7,875 nt of DNA. Source: Gemmatimonadota bacterium. GTDB lineage: Bacteria; Gemmatimonadota; Gemmatimonadetes; Longimicrobiales; RSA9. Of the stretch, positions 1 through 6,420 are shown in pieces. The notes under the pieces are model-generated. The model was not told where the DNA came from. It did not search any database and worked only from the letters and a program-made list of their open reading frames with translations. The stretch's first letter is position 1. Each line of letters opens with the position of its first letter. The position numbers were made by a program, and so were the translations under genes. The stretch lies in contig JADGGV010000172.1 of assembly GCA_019689775.1 (NCBI GenBank), positions 1 through 7,875 of the forward strand, written 5' to 3'.

Positions 1-17
1 GACCGGCGTGGCTTACA

Positions 18-73
18 CCCCCGGGCTACGGGGGGCGGGGGGGGGGGGGGCGGGCCCCCCCCCCCCGCTCCCC
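18..73. repeat. G/C homopolymer inverted repeats upstream of atpF
   Basis: Two nested-looking inverted repeats lie side by side. CCCCCG (18-23) can pair with CGGGGG (29-34) across a 5-nt loop. A run of 14 G (37-50) can pair with a run of 12 C (55-66) across the loop CGGG. The G runs could also form a quadruplex. No coding sequence is recognisable in 1-101, so this is presumably the atpE-atpF gap. A real stem this strong would affect transcription or mRNA stability between the c and b subunit genes. Homopolymers of this length are also a classic place for sequencing or assembly error, so the exact run lengths should not be trusted. Confidence 0.6.
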
Positions 74-101
74 GTTCGAGAGGTTCAAGGGACGGACGCG
101 G

Positions 102-659
102 ATGAACATGATCTGGATGGTGCTCCAGGAGGCCGGCGGCGAGACCAGCCCGCTGTTCAGCCTCGATACGGGGGTGATGATCTGGACGATCGTCATCTTC
201 CTGATCCTGGTCTTCATCCTGGGCCGGTACGCGTGGCGGCCGATCCTGGGGACGCTGGAGGCGCGCGAGCGGCGCATCCAGGAGATCCTCGACGCGGCGG
301 TGCGGGACCGCGCCGAGGCGGAGCGGATCCTGGAGGAGCACCGCCGGGAGCTGGCGGCGTCGCGCCAGCAGGCGCAGCAGATCGTGGCGGAGGGGCGGCA
401 GGCCGCGGAGCGGATCCAGCAGGAGATGCTGGAGGCGGCGCGGCGGCAGCAGGAGGAGATGCTGGCGCGCGCGCAGCAGGAGGTCGCGCGGGAGCGCGAG
501 CAGGCGATCCTGGCGCTGCGGCGCGAGGCGGTCGACCTGTCGCTGGCCGCCGCCGCGAAGCTGCTGGAGAAGCGGCTGGATGCGGCCGAGGACCGTCGCA
601 TCGTGGAGCAGTACCTGGCGGAGCTGGGTGCGTCGGCCGGCACCGGCGCGGAGCGCTGA
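102..659 (+). CDS. atpF: F-type ATP synthase subunit b
   Basis: This 185-residue protein is the peripheral-stalk b subunit. It anchors F1 to the membrane and connects subunit a to delta and alpha. A single membrane helix spans about residues 23-42 (VMIWTIVIFLILVFIL), followed by the basic/aromatic boundary GRYAWRP. A long, highly charged Glu/Arg/Gln/Ala helix from about 50 to 160 is typical of the dimeric right-handed coiled coil. The segment RREAVDLSLAAAAKLL (about 140-155) matches the conserved C-terminal region that contacts delta. Length is in the normal family range. The ATG at 102 follows a weak AAGGGA (87-92). In-frame ATGs at 108 and 117 are possible alternative starts. atpH begins 1 nt after the stop. 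A long overlapping frame from position 8 is a compositional shadow. Confidence 0.95.
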   Translation: MNMIWMVLQEAGGETSPLFSLDTGVMIWTIVIFLILVFILGRYAWRPILGTLEARERRIQEILDAAVRDRAEAERILEEHRRELAASRQQAQQIVAEGRQAAERIQQEMLEAARRQQEEMLARAQQEVAREREQAILALRREAVDLSLAAAAKLLEKRLDAAEDRRIVEQYLAELGASAGTGAER

Positions 660-660
660 C

Positions 661-1215
661 GTGAGAGGCACGACCGTCGCCCGCAGCTACGCCGAGGCCC
701 TGTTCGAGCTGGGGCAGAAACACGGCCAGGCGGAAGCGTTTGCGACCGCGTTCCACCAGGTGACGGACCTGCTGGAGCGGGAGCCGCGCGCGCGCCTCTT
801 CCTGGACACGCCGAAGATTGATCCGGAAGAGAAGAAGCGGGTAGTGGAGGAGACGCTGCGTGGCCGCGTCCCGCAGCTCTTCATCAACTTTCTGAAGGTG
901 GTCGTCGACCGGGGCCGGCAGCGCGCGCTCCCGGCGATGGCGCGGGAGTACGACGCGATCCTCGACGAGAGCCTGGGGCGGCTCCACGTCGACGTCACAC
1001 TAGCGCGCGAGCCCGACGAGCGGACCGAGGAGGACATCGTCGCCGAGCTCTCGCGGGTGACGGGCCGCAAGGTCGTGCTCCACGTGCGCGTCCAGCCGCA
1101 GATCCTGGGGGGGCTGGTCGCGCGCTACGAGGACAAGGTGCTGGACGGCTCCTTGCGGCGGCGGCTGACGTCGCTTCGCCGCCACTTGTTGACCACGGGT
1201 TTCTCGGCCAGCTAG
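661..1215 (+). CDS. atpH: F-type ATP synthase subunit delta
   Basis: This 184-residue delta subunit (OSCP homologue) sits on top of F1 and ties it to the b stalk. The N-terminal six-helix domain is recognisable from VARSYAEALFELGQ (6-19). The C-terminal family signature runs from about 148 to 174, with GGLVARYEDKVLDGS and RRRLTSLRR. I chose the GTG at 661. It lies 1 nt after the atpF stop, has GGAG at 650-653 seven nt upstream, and places the conserved AxxYAxAL motif at the usual position. The longer frame from an ATG at 580 would overlap atpF by about 80 nt and adds residues unlike any delta N-terminus. The tight junction suggests translational coupling to atpF. Confidence 0.93.
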   Translation: MRGTTVARSYAEALFELGQKHGQAEAFATAFHQVTDLLEREPRARLFLDTPKIDPEEKKRVVEETLRGRVPQLFINFLKVVVDRGRQRALPAMAREYDAILDESLGRLHVDVTLAREPDERTEEDIVAELSRVTGRKVVLHVRVQPQILGGLVARYEDKVLDGSLRRRLTSLRRHLLTTGFSAS

Positions 1216-1222
1216 CGGGCGG

Positions 1223-1240
1223 CGGGCCCCCCACGGCCCG
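1223..1240 (+). other. GC stem-loop in the atpH-atpA gap
   Basis: CGGGCC (1223-1228) and GGCCCG (1235-1240) form a perfect 6-bp stem with the loop CCCCAC in the 48-nt gap between atpH and atpA. It has no T tract, so it is not a convincing terminator. It lies about 23 nt before the atpA start, outside the ribosome footprint. A plausible inference is mRNA processing or protection that helps the alpha subunit reach its higher stoichiometry (three copies against one delta). Confidence 0.4.
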
Positions 1241-1263
1241 TAGCATTCGAACGGAACGGAATC

Positions 1264-2820
1264 ATGGCGAGTACAGAGGCGCAGCTGCGCGCGACGGAAA
1301 TCAAGGCCCACCTCCTGAACCAGATCGAGCACTACCGGGAGGCGCTCGAGGTCGAGGAGGTCGGCGAGGTTCTGGAGGTGAAGGACGGCGTCGCCCGCAT
1401 CTACGGCCTGACCGGGGCCATGGCGAGCGAGATGCTCGAGATCACCTCCAGCGAGACCGGCGAGAGCGTCATGTCGCTCGCGCTGAACCTGGAGGAGGAC
1501 AACATCGGCGCCGTGGTCATGGGGGACTGGACCACGCTCCGCGAGGGCGACACGGTCCGGCGCACCGGCCGCGTGCTCGACATCCCGGTCGGCTCGGGCT
1601 ACATCGGCCGCGTCGTCAACCCGCTCGGCGAGCCCGTCGACGGCCAGGGCCCGATCGAGCCGATCGAGGATCGGCGCTTCATCGACGTGGTCGCGCCGGG
1701 GATCGTGCTGCGGCAGCCGGTGAAGGAGCCGTTGCAGACGGGGCTGAAGGCGATCGACTCGATGATCCCGATCGGTCGCGGCCAGCGCGAGCTGATCATC
1801 GGGGACCGCGGCACGGGCAAGACCGCCGTTGCCATCGACACGATCATCAACCAGAAGGGCGGCGACGTCATCTGCGTGTACTGCGCCATCGGGCAGCGCG
1901 CGGGGAAGGTGGCGGCGATCGTCGAGCAGCTCCGCGAGGCCGGCGCGATGGACTACACGATCGTGGTGGCGGCGAACGCGAGCGACCCGGCGCCGCTCCA
2001 GTACATCGCGCCGTACGCGGCCACGGCCCTCGCCGAGCACTTCATGTGGCAGGGGAAGCACACGCTGTGCGTCTACGACGACCTCTCCAAGCAGGCGACG
2101 GCGTACCGTCAGCTCTCGCTGGTGCTGCGCCGGCCGCCGGGGCGTGAGGCGTACCCGGGCGACGTCTTCTACCTGCACTCGCGGCTCCTGGAGCGCGCGG
2201 CGAAGCTGAGCAACGAGCAGGGCGGCGGCTCGCTGACGGCGCTGCCGATCATCGAGACGCAGGCGGGCGATGTCTCCGCCTACATCCCGACGAACGTGAT
2301 CTCGATCACGGACGGCCAGATCTTCCTCGAGGCGGACCTCTTCTACGCCGGCGTCCGCCCCGCGGTGAACGCCGGGATCTCGGTGTCGCGCGTCGGCGGC
2401 TCGGCGCAGATCAAGGCGATGCGGAAGGTGGCCGGGCGGCTGCGCCTCGACCTGGCGCAGTACCGCGAGCTGGAGGCGTTCGCGCAGTTCGGCTCCGACC
2501 TGGACAAGGCCACGCAGCAGCAGTTGGCCCGCGGCGCCCGCGTCGTGGAGGTCCTCAAGCAGCCGCAGTACGCGCCGATGCCGGTCGAGGAGCAGGTCAT
2601 GATCATCTACGCCGTGACCAACGGCTACCTCGACGAGATTCCGGTGCCGCGGATCCGCGAGTTCGAGCGCGGGTTCCTCGAGTTCGTCCGGACGCAGCGG
2701 CCGCAGATCGGGCAGGCGATCCGGGAGACGAAGGACCTGACCGACGACATCACGAACCAGCTCGTCCAGACGCTCAAGGACTACAAGGAGACGTTCGGCG
2801 CGGGGAGCGCGGGAGCCTGA
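1264..2820 (+). CDS. atpA: F-type ATP synthase subunit alpha
   Basis: This 518-residue protein is the non-catalytic nucleotide-binding subunit of the alpha3beta3 hexamer. The N-terminal beta-barrel covers about residues 25-95, with VGEVLEVKDGVARIYGL at 33-49. The P-loop GDRGTGKT is at 180-187. VYCAIGQ (205-211) replaces the catalytic GER motif of beta, as expected for alpha. The Walker B region LCVYDDLSKQA is at 268-278. The alpha/beta family signature PAVNAGISVS (366-375) is followed by R376, the arginine finger that reaches into the beta catalytic site. Length and order are canonical. The usual P-loop is GDRQTGKT, and here the Gln is Gly. The ATG at 1264 has only a weak GGAACGGA upstream. 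The stop lies 1 nt before the atpG start. Confidence 0.98.
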   Translation: MASTEAQLRATEIKAHLLNQIEHYREALEVEEVGEVLEVKDGVARIYGLTGAMASEMLEITSSETGESVMSLALNLEEDNIGAVVMGDWTTLREGDTVRRTGRVLDIPVGSGYIGRVVNPLGEPVDGQGPIEPIEDRRFIDVVAPGIVLRQPVKEPLQTGLKAIDSMIPIGRGQRELIIGDRGTGKTAVAIDTIINQKGGDVICVYCAIGQRAGKVAAIVEQLREAGAMDYTIVVAANASDPAPLQYIAPYAATALAEHFMWQGKHTLCVYDDLSKQATAYRQLSLVLRRPPGREAYPGDVFYLHSRLLERAAKLSNEQGGGSLTALPIIETQAGDVSAYIPTNVISITDGQIFLEADLFYAGVRPAVNAGISVSRVGGSAQIKAMRKVAGRLRLDLAQYRELEAFAQFGSDLDKATQQQLARGARVVEVLKQPQYAPMPVEEQVMIIYAVTNGYLDEIPVPRIREFERGFLEFVRTQRPQIGQAIRETKDLTDDITNQLVQTLKDYKETFGAGSAGA

Positions 2821-2821
2821 G

Positions 2822-3688
2822 ATGGCCAAGACCCGGGAGATCCGCCGGCGCATCCGCTCGATCGAGAAGACGCGCCAGATCACCAGGACCATGGAGATGG
2901 TCGCCACCTCCAAGCTGAAGCGGTCGACCGACCGGGTCTACGCGGCGCGCCCGTACGCGCAGAAGCTGGGGGAGGTCATCGGCCGGCTCCTGGACCCGGA
3001 GCTGCGCGAGCGCTACCCGCTGCTCCGGCAGCCGGAGCAGATCCGCCGCGCGGCGGTCCTGCTGCTCACCTCGAACCGCGGGCTGGCCGGCGCGTTCAAC
3101 GTGAACCTGATCCGCGAGGCGCGGACGCTGATCCGGCGCCTCGGCGAGGACGGCGTCGAGGTCGAGCTGCACGCGGTGGGGCGGAAGGGCATCGCCTTCT
3201 TCCGCTTCGCCCGGCAGCCGATGGTCACGCAGCGCACCGACATCGGCGATCGGCCGAGCGCCGAGGACGCCGCCTCGCTCGTCGGGCCGCTCATGGCGCG
3301 GTTCGAGCGCGGTGAGCTGGATGCCGTCTACGTCGTCTACGCGCAGTTCCGCTCGGCGCTGTCCACGCCGCCGACGACCCAGCGGATCCTGCCGGTGCAG
3401 GCGCCCGAGGGGACCGAGCCCACGCGCGCGATGAACTACATCCTGTCGCCGTCGGCGGACGAGATCCTCAACCGGCTCCTCCCGCTCTACGTGCGGAACA
3501 GCGTCTACCGGGCGCTGGTGGAGACGACCGCGGGCTTCTACGGCGCGCAGCGCACGGCCATGAAGAACGCGACGGACAACGCCGGCGAGATCCTGGATCG
3601 ACTGCGTCGGCAGTACAACCGCGTGCGCCAGGCGACGATCACGCAGGAGATTGCGGAGATCGTCGGCGGCGCCGCGGCGTTGGAGTAG
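2822..3688 (+). CDS. atpG: F-type ATP synthase subunit gamma
   Basis: This 288-residue protein is the central rotor shaft that couples the c-ring to the catalytic hexamer. The N-terminal helix carries the hallmark REIRRRIRSIEKTRQIT (5-21), then MEMVATSKLKR (24-34). The Rossmann-like middle domain has LTSNRGLAGAFN at 82-93, close to the usual TSDRGLCGGFN. The C-terminal helix carries AMKNATDNAGEI (246-257) and YNRVRQATITQEIAEIVGGA (265-284), the best conserved stretch of the family. The ATG at 2822 is 1 nt after the atpA stop. It has a good GGGAG (2811-2815) inside the end of atpA, so translation is probably coupled. There is no insertion of the kind that makes gamma redox-regulated in chloroplasts. 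Confidence 0.97.
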   Translation: MAKTREIRRRIRSIEKTRQITRTMEMVATSKLKRSTDRVYAARPYAQKLGEVIGRLLDPELRERYPLLRQPEQIRRAAVLLLTSNRGLAGAFNVNLIREARTLIRRLGEDGVEVELHAVGRKGIAFFRFARQPMVTQRTDIGDRPSAEDAASLVGPLMARFERGELDAVYVVYAQFRSALSTPPTTQRILPVQAPEGTEPTRAMNYILSPSADEILNRLLPLYVRNSVYRALVETTAGFYGAQRTAMKNATDNAGEILDRLRRQYNRVRQATITQEIAEIVGGAAALE

Positions 3689-3697
3689 ATCGTCCGC

Positions 3698-3761
3698 CGC
3701 ATCCGCGTTCGCAGCCCGGTCTGATGCACGGCGGACCGGCACCGGATCGGATGCGGATGCG
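3698..3761 (+). other. imperfect stem-loop in the atpG-atpD gap
   Basis: CGCATCCGC (3698-3706) pairs perfectly with GCGGATGCG (3753-3761), and the pairing continues inward with wobble pairs to 3711/3748. Inside it, CCGGTC (3716-3721) pairs with GACCGG (3734-3739), and CCGGT alternatively with ACCGG (3741-3745). No T tract follows, so it is not a typical terminator. It may be an attenuator, a processing site or a stabilising hairpin ahead of atpD. The right arm is part of a hexamer repeat, so part of the pairing may be a by-product of that repeat. Confidence 0.4.
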
Positions 3762-3772
3762 AATGCGAATGA
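3749..3772 (+). repeat. period-6 repeat before atpD
   Basis: Four consecutive six-base units are GGATGC, GGATGC, GAATGC and GAATGA, preceded by a related GGATC. They lie 20 nt before the atpD start. The pattern is a degenerate microsatellite in a non-coding stretch. The putative ribosome-binding site GAGGA (3784-3788) lies just beyond it, 4 nt before the ATG at 3793. The function is unknown. Confidence 0.6.
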
Positions 3773-3792
3773 GGGGATAACGCGAGGATAGC

Positions 3793-5214
3793 ATGCCCAC
3801 TACCGGCAAAATCGTTCAGGTCATCGGGCCCGTCGTCGACGTGGCGTTCCCGGCCGAGGACCTGCCCGAGATCTACAATGCGCTCGAGATCACGCTCCCG
3901 CCCGCGAACGGCGGCGCGCCGCGCCGGGTGGTGGCCGAGGTCCAGCAGCACATCGGCCGCGACCAGGTCCGCGCGGTCGCGATGTCGTCCACGGACGGCC
4001 TCGTGCGCGGGATGGAGGTCGTCGACACCGGTCGCGCGATCTCGGTGCCGGTCGGCGAGGCGGCGCTCGGCCGGATCCTGAACGTGCTCGGCGAGCCGGT
4101 GGATCAGGGCGAGCCGATCCCGGCGGACGTCGAGCGCTGGCCGATCCACCGCGAGGCGCCGCGCTTCACGAACCTGGAGCCGAAGACGGAGATCTTCGAG
4201 ACGGGGATCAAGGTCATCGACCTGATCGCGCCGTACGTGAAGGGCGGCAAGACCGGCCTGTTCGGCGGCGCGGGCGTCGGCAAGACGGTCATCATCCAGG
4301 AGCTGATCAACAACATCGCGATGCAGCACGGCGGGCGCTCCGTCTTCTGCGGCGTGGGCGAACGCACGCGCGAGGGGAACGACCTCTGGCTGGAGATGAC
4401 CGAGTCGGGCGTCATCAAGTCGACGTCGCTCGTCTACGGCCAGATGAACGAGCCGCCGGGCGCGCGCCTGCGCGTGGGGCTGACCGGCCTGACCATCGCC
4501 GAGTACTTCCGCGACGTCGAGAAGCAGGACGTGCTCCTCTTCATCGACAACATCTTCCGCTTCACGCAGGCGGGCTCGGAGGTGTCGGCGCTGCTCGGCC
4601 GCATGCCGTCGGCGGTGGGGTACCAGCCGACGCTGGGCACCGAGATGGGTGAGCTCCAGGAGCGGATCACCTCGACGCGGGACGGATCGATCACGTCGGT
4701 GCAGGCGATCTACGTCCCCGCGGACGACCTGACGGACCCGGCGCCGGCGACGGCGTTCGCGCACCTGGACGCGACGACGGTGCTGACGCGCGCGCTGACG
4801 GAGATCGGGATCTACCCGGCGGTTGATCCGCTGGACTCGACGTCGCGCATCCTGGACGCGCAGTTCATCGGCGAGCGCCACTACCGGGTGGCCACTGAGG
4901 TGCAGCGGATCCTCCAGCGGTACAAGGAGCTCCAGGACATCATCGCGATCCTGGGGATGGACGAGCTGTCGGAGGACGACAAGATCCTGGTCGGCCGCGC
5001 CCGCCGCATCCAGCGCTTCCTGTCGCAGCCGTTCTTCGTGGCGTCGCAGTTCACGGGGCGCGAGGGGCGCTACGTGAAGGTGGAGGACACGGTCGAGTCG
5101 TTCGAGCGGGTGGTGAACGGCGAGTTCGACCACCTGCCCGAGGCGGCGTTCTACATGGTCGGCGACATCAACGAGGTCGTCGATCAGGCCAAGAAGATGG
5201 GCGTGGGGCTCTGA
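3793..5214 (+). CDS. atpD: F-type ATP synthase subunit beta (catalytic)
   Basis: This 473-residue protein is the catalytic subunit. It makes ATP from ADP and phosphate at the alpha/beta interface. The N-terminal barrel starts GKIVQVIGPVVDVAF (5-19). The P-loop GGAGVGKT is at 158-165. GERTREGN (189-196) contains the catalytic Glu190. Walker B LLFIDNIFRF (248-257) contains Asp252. Tyr341 in front of PAVDPLDSTS (342-351) is the adenine-stacking tyrosine and family signature. The C-terminal regulatory motif reads DELSEDD at 390-396 (usually DELSEED). Cys186, just before GVGERTREGN, replaces the usual Ala. The protein is otherwise complete and of normal length. The start is set by GAGGA at 3784-3788. 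The 104-nt gap upstream is the widest in the operon, so separate expression of atpDC is possible, but I see no clear promoter there. Confidence 0.98.
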   Translation: MPTTGKIVQVIGPVVDVAFPAEDLPEIYNALEITLPPANGGAPRRVVAEVQQHIGRDQVRAVAMSSTDGLVRGMEVVDTGRAISVPVGEAALGRILNVLGEPVDQGEPIPADVERWPIHREAPRFTNLEPKTEIFETGIKVIDLIAPYVKGGKTGLFGGAGVGKTVIIQELINNIAMQHGGRSVFCGVGERTREGNDLWLEMTESGVIKSTSLVYGQMNEPPGARLRVGLTGLTIAEYFRDVEKQDVLLFIDNIFRFTQAGSEVSALLGRMPSAVGYQPTLGTEMGELQERITSTRDGSITSVQAIYVPADDLTDPAPATAFAHLDATTVLTRALTEIGIYPAVDPLDSTSRILDAQFIGERHYRVATEVQRILQRYKELQDIIAILGMDELSEDDKILVGRARRIQRFLSQPFFVASQFTGREGRYVKVEDTVESFERVVNGEFDHLPEAAFYMVGDINEVVDQAKKMGVGL

Positions 5215-5216
5215 GC

Positions 5217-5477
5217 ATGGCGGAACCGCTCACCGTCTCGGTGATCAGCCCCGAGCGGACGATCTACGAGGGGCCGGCCGACCTGGTCGTCGCCCCGGCG
5301 TGGGACGGCGAGGTCGGGATCCTGCCGCACCACGCCCCCATGCTCACCCTGCTCGGCTCCGGCGACCTGCGCGTCCGCCGCGGCGACATGGAGGAGCGCT
5401 TCTTCGTGTCCGGCGGCTTCCTCCAGGTCGCGGGCGGCGTCGTCACCGTCCTGAGCGAGCGGGCCGAGGCCGACTGA
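5217..5477 (+). CDS. atpC: F-type ATP synthase subunit epsilon, short form
   Basis: This 86-residue protein contains only the N-terminal beta-sandwich of epsilon, which binds gamma and the c-ring. The motif DGEVGILPHHAPMLTLL (30-46) and the closing FFVSGGFLQVAGGVVTVLSE (62-81) are diagnostic. Full-length epsilon is about 130-140 residues, and the missing part is the C-terminal two-helix domain that inhibits ATP hydrolysis in many bacteria. The coding sequence ends at a clean TGA followed at once by hairpins and the operon terminator, so this looks like a genuine short form and not a frameshift. Short forms are known in green sulfur bacteria and Bacteroidota. The ATG is 2 nt after the atpD stop and has only a weak GGGG upstream, so translation is probably coupled to atpD. 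Confidence 0.95.
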   Translation: MAEPLTVSVISPERTIYEGPADLVVAPAWDGEVGILPHHAPMLTLLGSGDLRVRRGDMEERFFVSGGFLQVAGGVVTVLSERAEAD

Positions 5478-5498
5478 GGCGCCGTCGCGCCGCCGGAG

Positions 5499-5547
5499 CG
5501 CGCCGACCGGTCCCAGCCTTGCGCGGGGCCGGTCGGCGCGATTCTTT
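5499..5547 (+). terminator. intrinsic terminator of the atp operon
   Basis: CGCGCCGACCGG (5499-5510) and CCGGTCGGCGCG (5529-5540) form a perfect 12-bp stem. It extends inward by a T-G pair and three C-G pairs (5511-5514 with 5525-5528), leaving a 10-nt loop. ATTCTTT follows directly (5541-5547), the only T-rich stretch in the area. A smaller stem, GGCGC (5478-5482) with GCGCC (5487-5491), sits right after the atpC stop. Position, stem and T tract all fit rho-independent termination after atpC. Confidence 0.85.
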
Positions 5548-5558
5548 CGAGACTCGAA
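5546..5558. promoter_or_regulatory. 13-bp palindrome upstream of the PHP gene
   Basis: TTCGAG (5546-5551), a central A, and CTCGAA (5553-5558) form a perfect odd-centred palindrome. It overlaps the end of the terminator T tract and lies 31 nt before the GTG of the PHP gene. It could be an operator for that gene, which must have its own transcript if the terminator is efficient. I do not recognise the regulator and cannot see a clear -35/-10 pair next to it. Confidence 0.35.
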
Positions 5559-5589
5559 CCCCACGCATCCACCCGAGGCGGGACGCGAC

Positions 5590-6402
5590 GTGCGGATCGA
5601 CCTCCACATCCATTCGACGGCGTCCGATGGCGCCCTCGCGCCGGAGGCGGTCGTCGAGGCGGCGATCGCCGGGCGGTTGGACGTCATCGCCATCGCGGAC
5701 CACGACACCGTGGCCGGCGTCGTGCCGGCGTCCGCCGCGGCGGCCGGCCGGCTGGAAGTGATCTCGGCCATCGAGCTGTCCGCCACGCACGAGGGCCGCG
5801 AGTACCACATCCTCGGCTACTACGTGGATCCGTTGTCCCCGGCGCTTGCGGAGTTCACCCGCGCGGCCGGGCGCCGACGGCAGGACCGCATGGCCGGGAT
5901 GGTCGAGCGCCTCGGCCGCCTCGGCGTCTCCGTGCCCTTCGACGACGTGCTCGCCGAGGCGGGCGAGGCCGCCAACGTCGGTCGACCGCACCTGGCCCGC
6001 GTCCTCCTCCAGCACGGCCACGTCCGCACGTTCGCCGAGGCGTTCACCCGCTTCATCGGCGACGGCGGCCCCGCGTTTGTCCCCGTCGAGCTCCTCCGAC
6101 CCGAGGATGCGGTCGCGCTCGTGCACGCCGCCGGCGGGCTCGCCGTGTGGGCGCACCCGGCCATGGATGTGCTCGCCGACGGGCTCGACCGGCTGGTCCG
6201 GGCCGGCCTGGACGGGGTCGAGTGCTACCGCCCCCGCACGCCGCCGGCGGACGTCGAGCGGATCCGCGCGCTGGCGCGCGAGCGTGGCCGCTTCCTCACC
6301 GGCGGCTCCGACTGGCACGGCGAGTGGCAGGGCCCGCTCGGCGAGTTCGCCGTCGACGAGGAGGCCGTGCCGGAGGTCCTGGAGCGCGGCCGCATCCGCT
6401 GA
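5590..6402 (+). CDS. PHP-domain phosphoesterase, YciV/TrpH type
   Basis: This 270-residue protein is a PHP metal-dependent phosphoesterase. The ligand set looks complete: H6, H8 and D13 in DLHIHSTASDG; H38 and D39 in IADHDT; E62 in AIELS; H73 in EYHILGYY; H134 in GRPHLAR; H189 in WAHP; and D241 and H243 in GSDWHG. This layout, with the insert between the Glu and the AHP motif, matches COG0613. Studied members hydrolyse 3',5'-nucleoside bisphosphates or act as 5'-3' exonuclease on short RNAs (RNase AM). Substrate here is inferred only. No signal peptide is visible, so it is cytoplasmic. The GTG at 5590 is preceded by GGGA (5580-5583) and puts the HxH motif at residue 6, as usual. It follows the atp terminator and converges with the gene at 6421. 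Histidinol phosphatase is less likely because the motif spacing fits YciV better. Confidence 0.9.
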   Translation: MRIDLHIHSTASDGALAPEAVVEAAIAGRLDVIAIADHDTVAGVVPASAAAAGRLEVISAIELSATHEGREYHILGYYVDPLSPALAEFTRAAGRRRQDRMAGMVERLGRLGVSVPFDDVLAEAGEAANVGRPHLARVLLQHGHVRTFAEAFTRFIGDGGPAFVPVELLRPEDAVALVHAAGGLAVWAHPAMDVLADGLDRLVRAGLDGVECYRPRTPPADVERIRALARERGRFLTGGSDWHGEWQGPLGEFAVDEEAVPEVLERGRIR

Positions 6403-6404
6403 GC

Positions 6405-6420
6405 CCGGCGTGGCCGCCGG
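6405..6420. terminator. hairpin filling the convergent intergenic gap
   Basis: CCGGCG (6405-6410), loop TGGC, and CGCCGG (6415-6420) make a perfect 6-bp GC stem that occupies 16 of the 18 bases between two convergent stop codons. There is no T tract on either strand, so classic intrinsic termination is unlikely. It could act as a two-way pause or RNA 3'-end protection element for both genes. Confidence 0.35.

Noticed and set aside
580..660. Longer atpH start at the ATG at 580
   Set aside because: It would overlap atpF by about 80 nt, lacks a good ribosome-binding site, and adds residues not seen in delta subunits. The GTG at 661 has GGAG at proper spacing.
8..664. 218-residue frame over the poly-G tract and atpF
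   Set aside because: Its translation is mainly Gly, Ala, Arg and Pro and is out of frame with the clear b subunit. It exists only because GC-rich DNA has few stops.
1216..1263. Terminator between atpH and atpA
   Set aside because: The 6-bp hairpin has no T tract, and the atp genes are expected to be co-transcribed.
1000..2913. 637-residue open frame antisense to atpA
   Set aside because: It is rich in Arg, Ala, Leu and Asp with no recognisable domain and mirrors the third-position GC bias of atpA. The plus strand encodes an unmistakable, complete alpha subunit.
3538..5133. 531-residue open frame antisense to atpD
   Set aside because: Low-complexity Arg/His/Asp/Leu composition mirrors atpD codons. 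No start signal or domain is visible, and beta on the other strand is complete.
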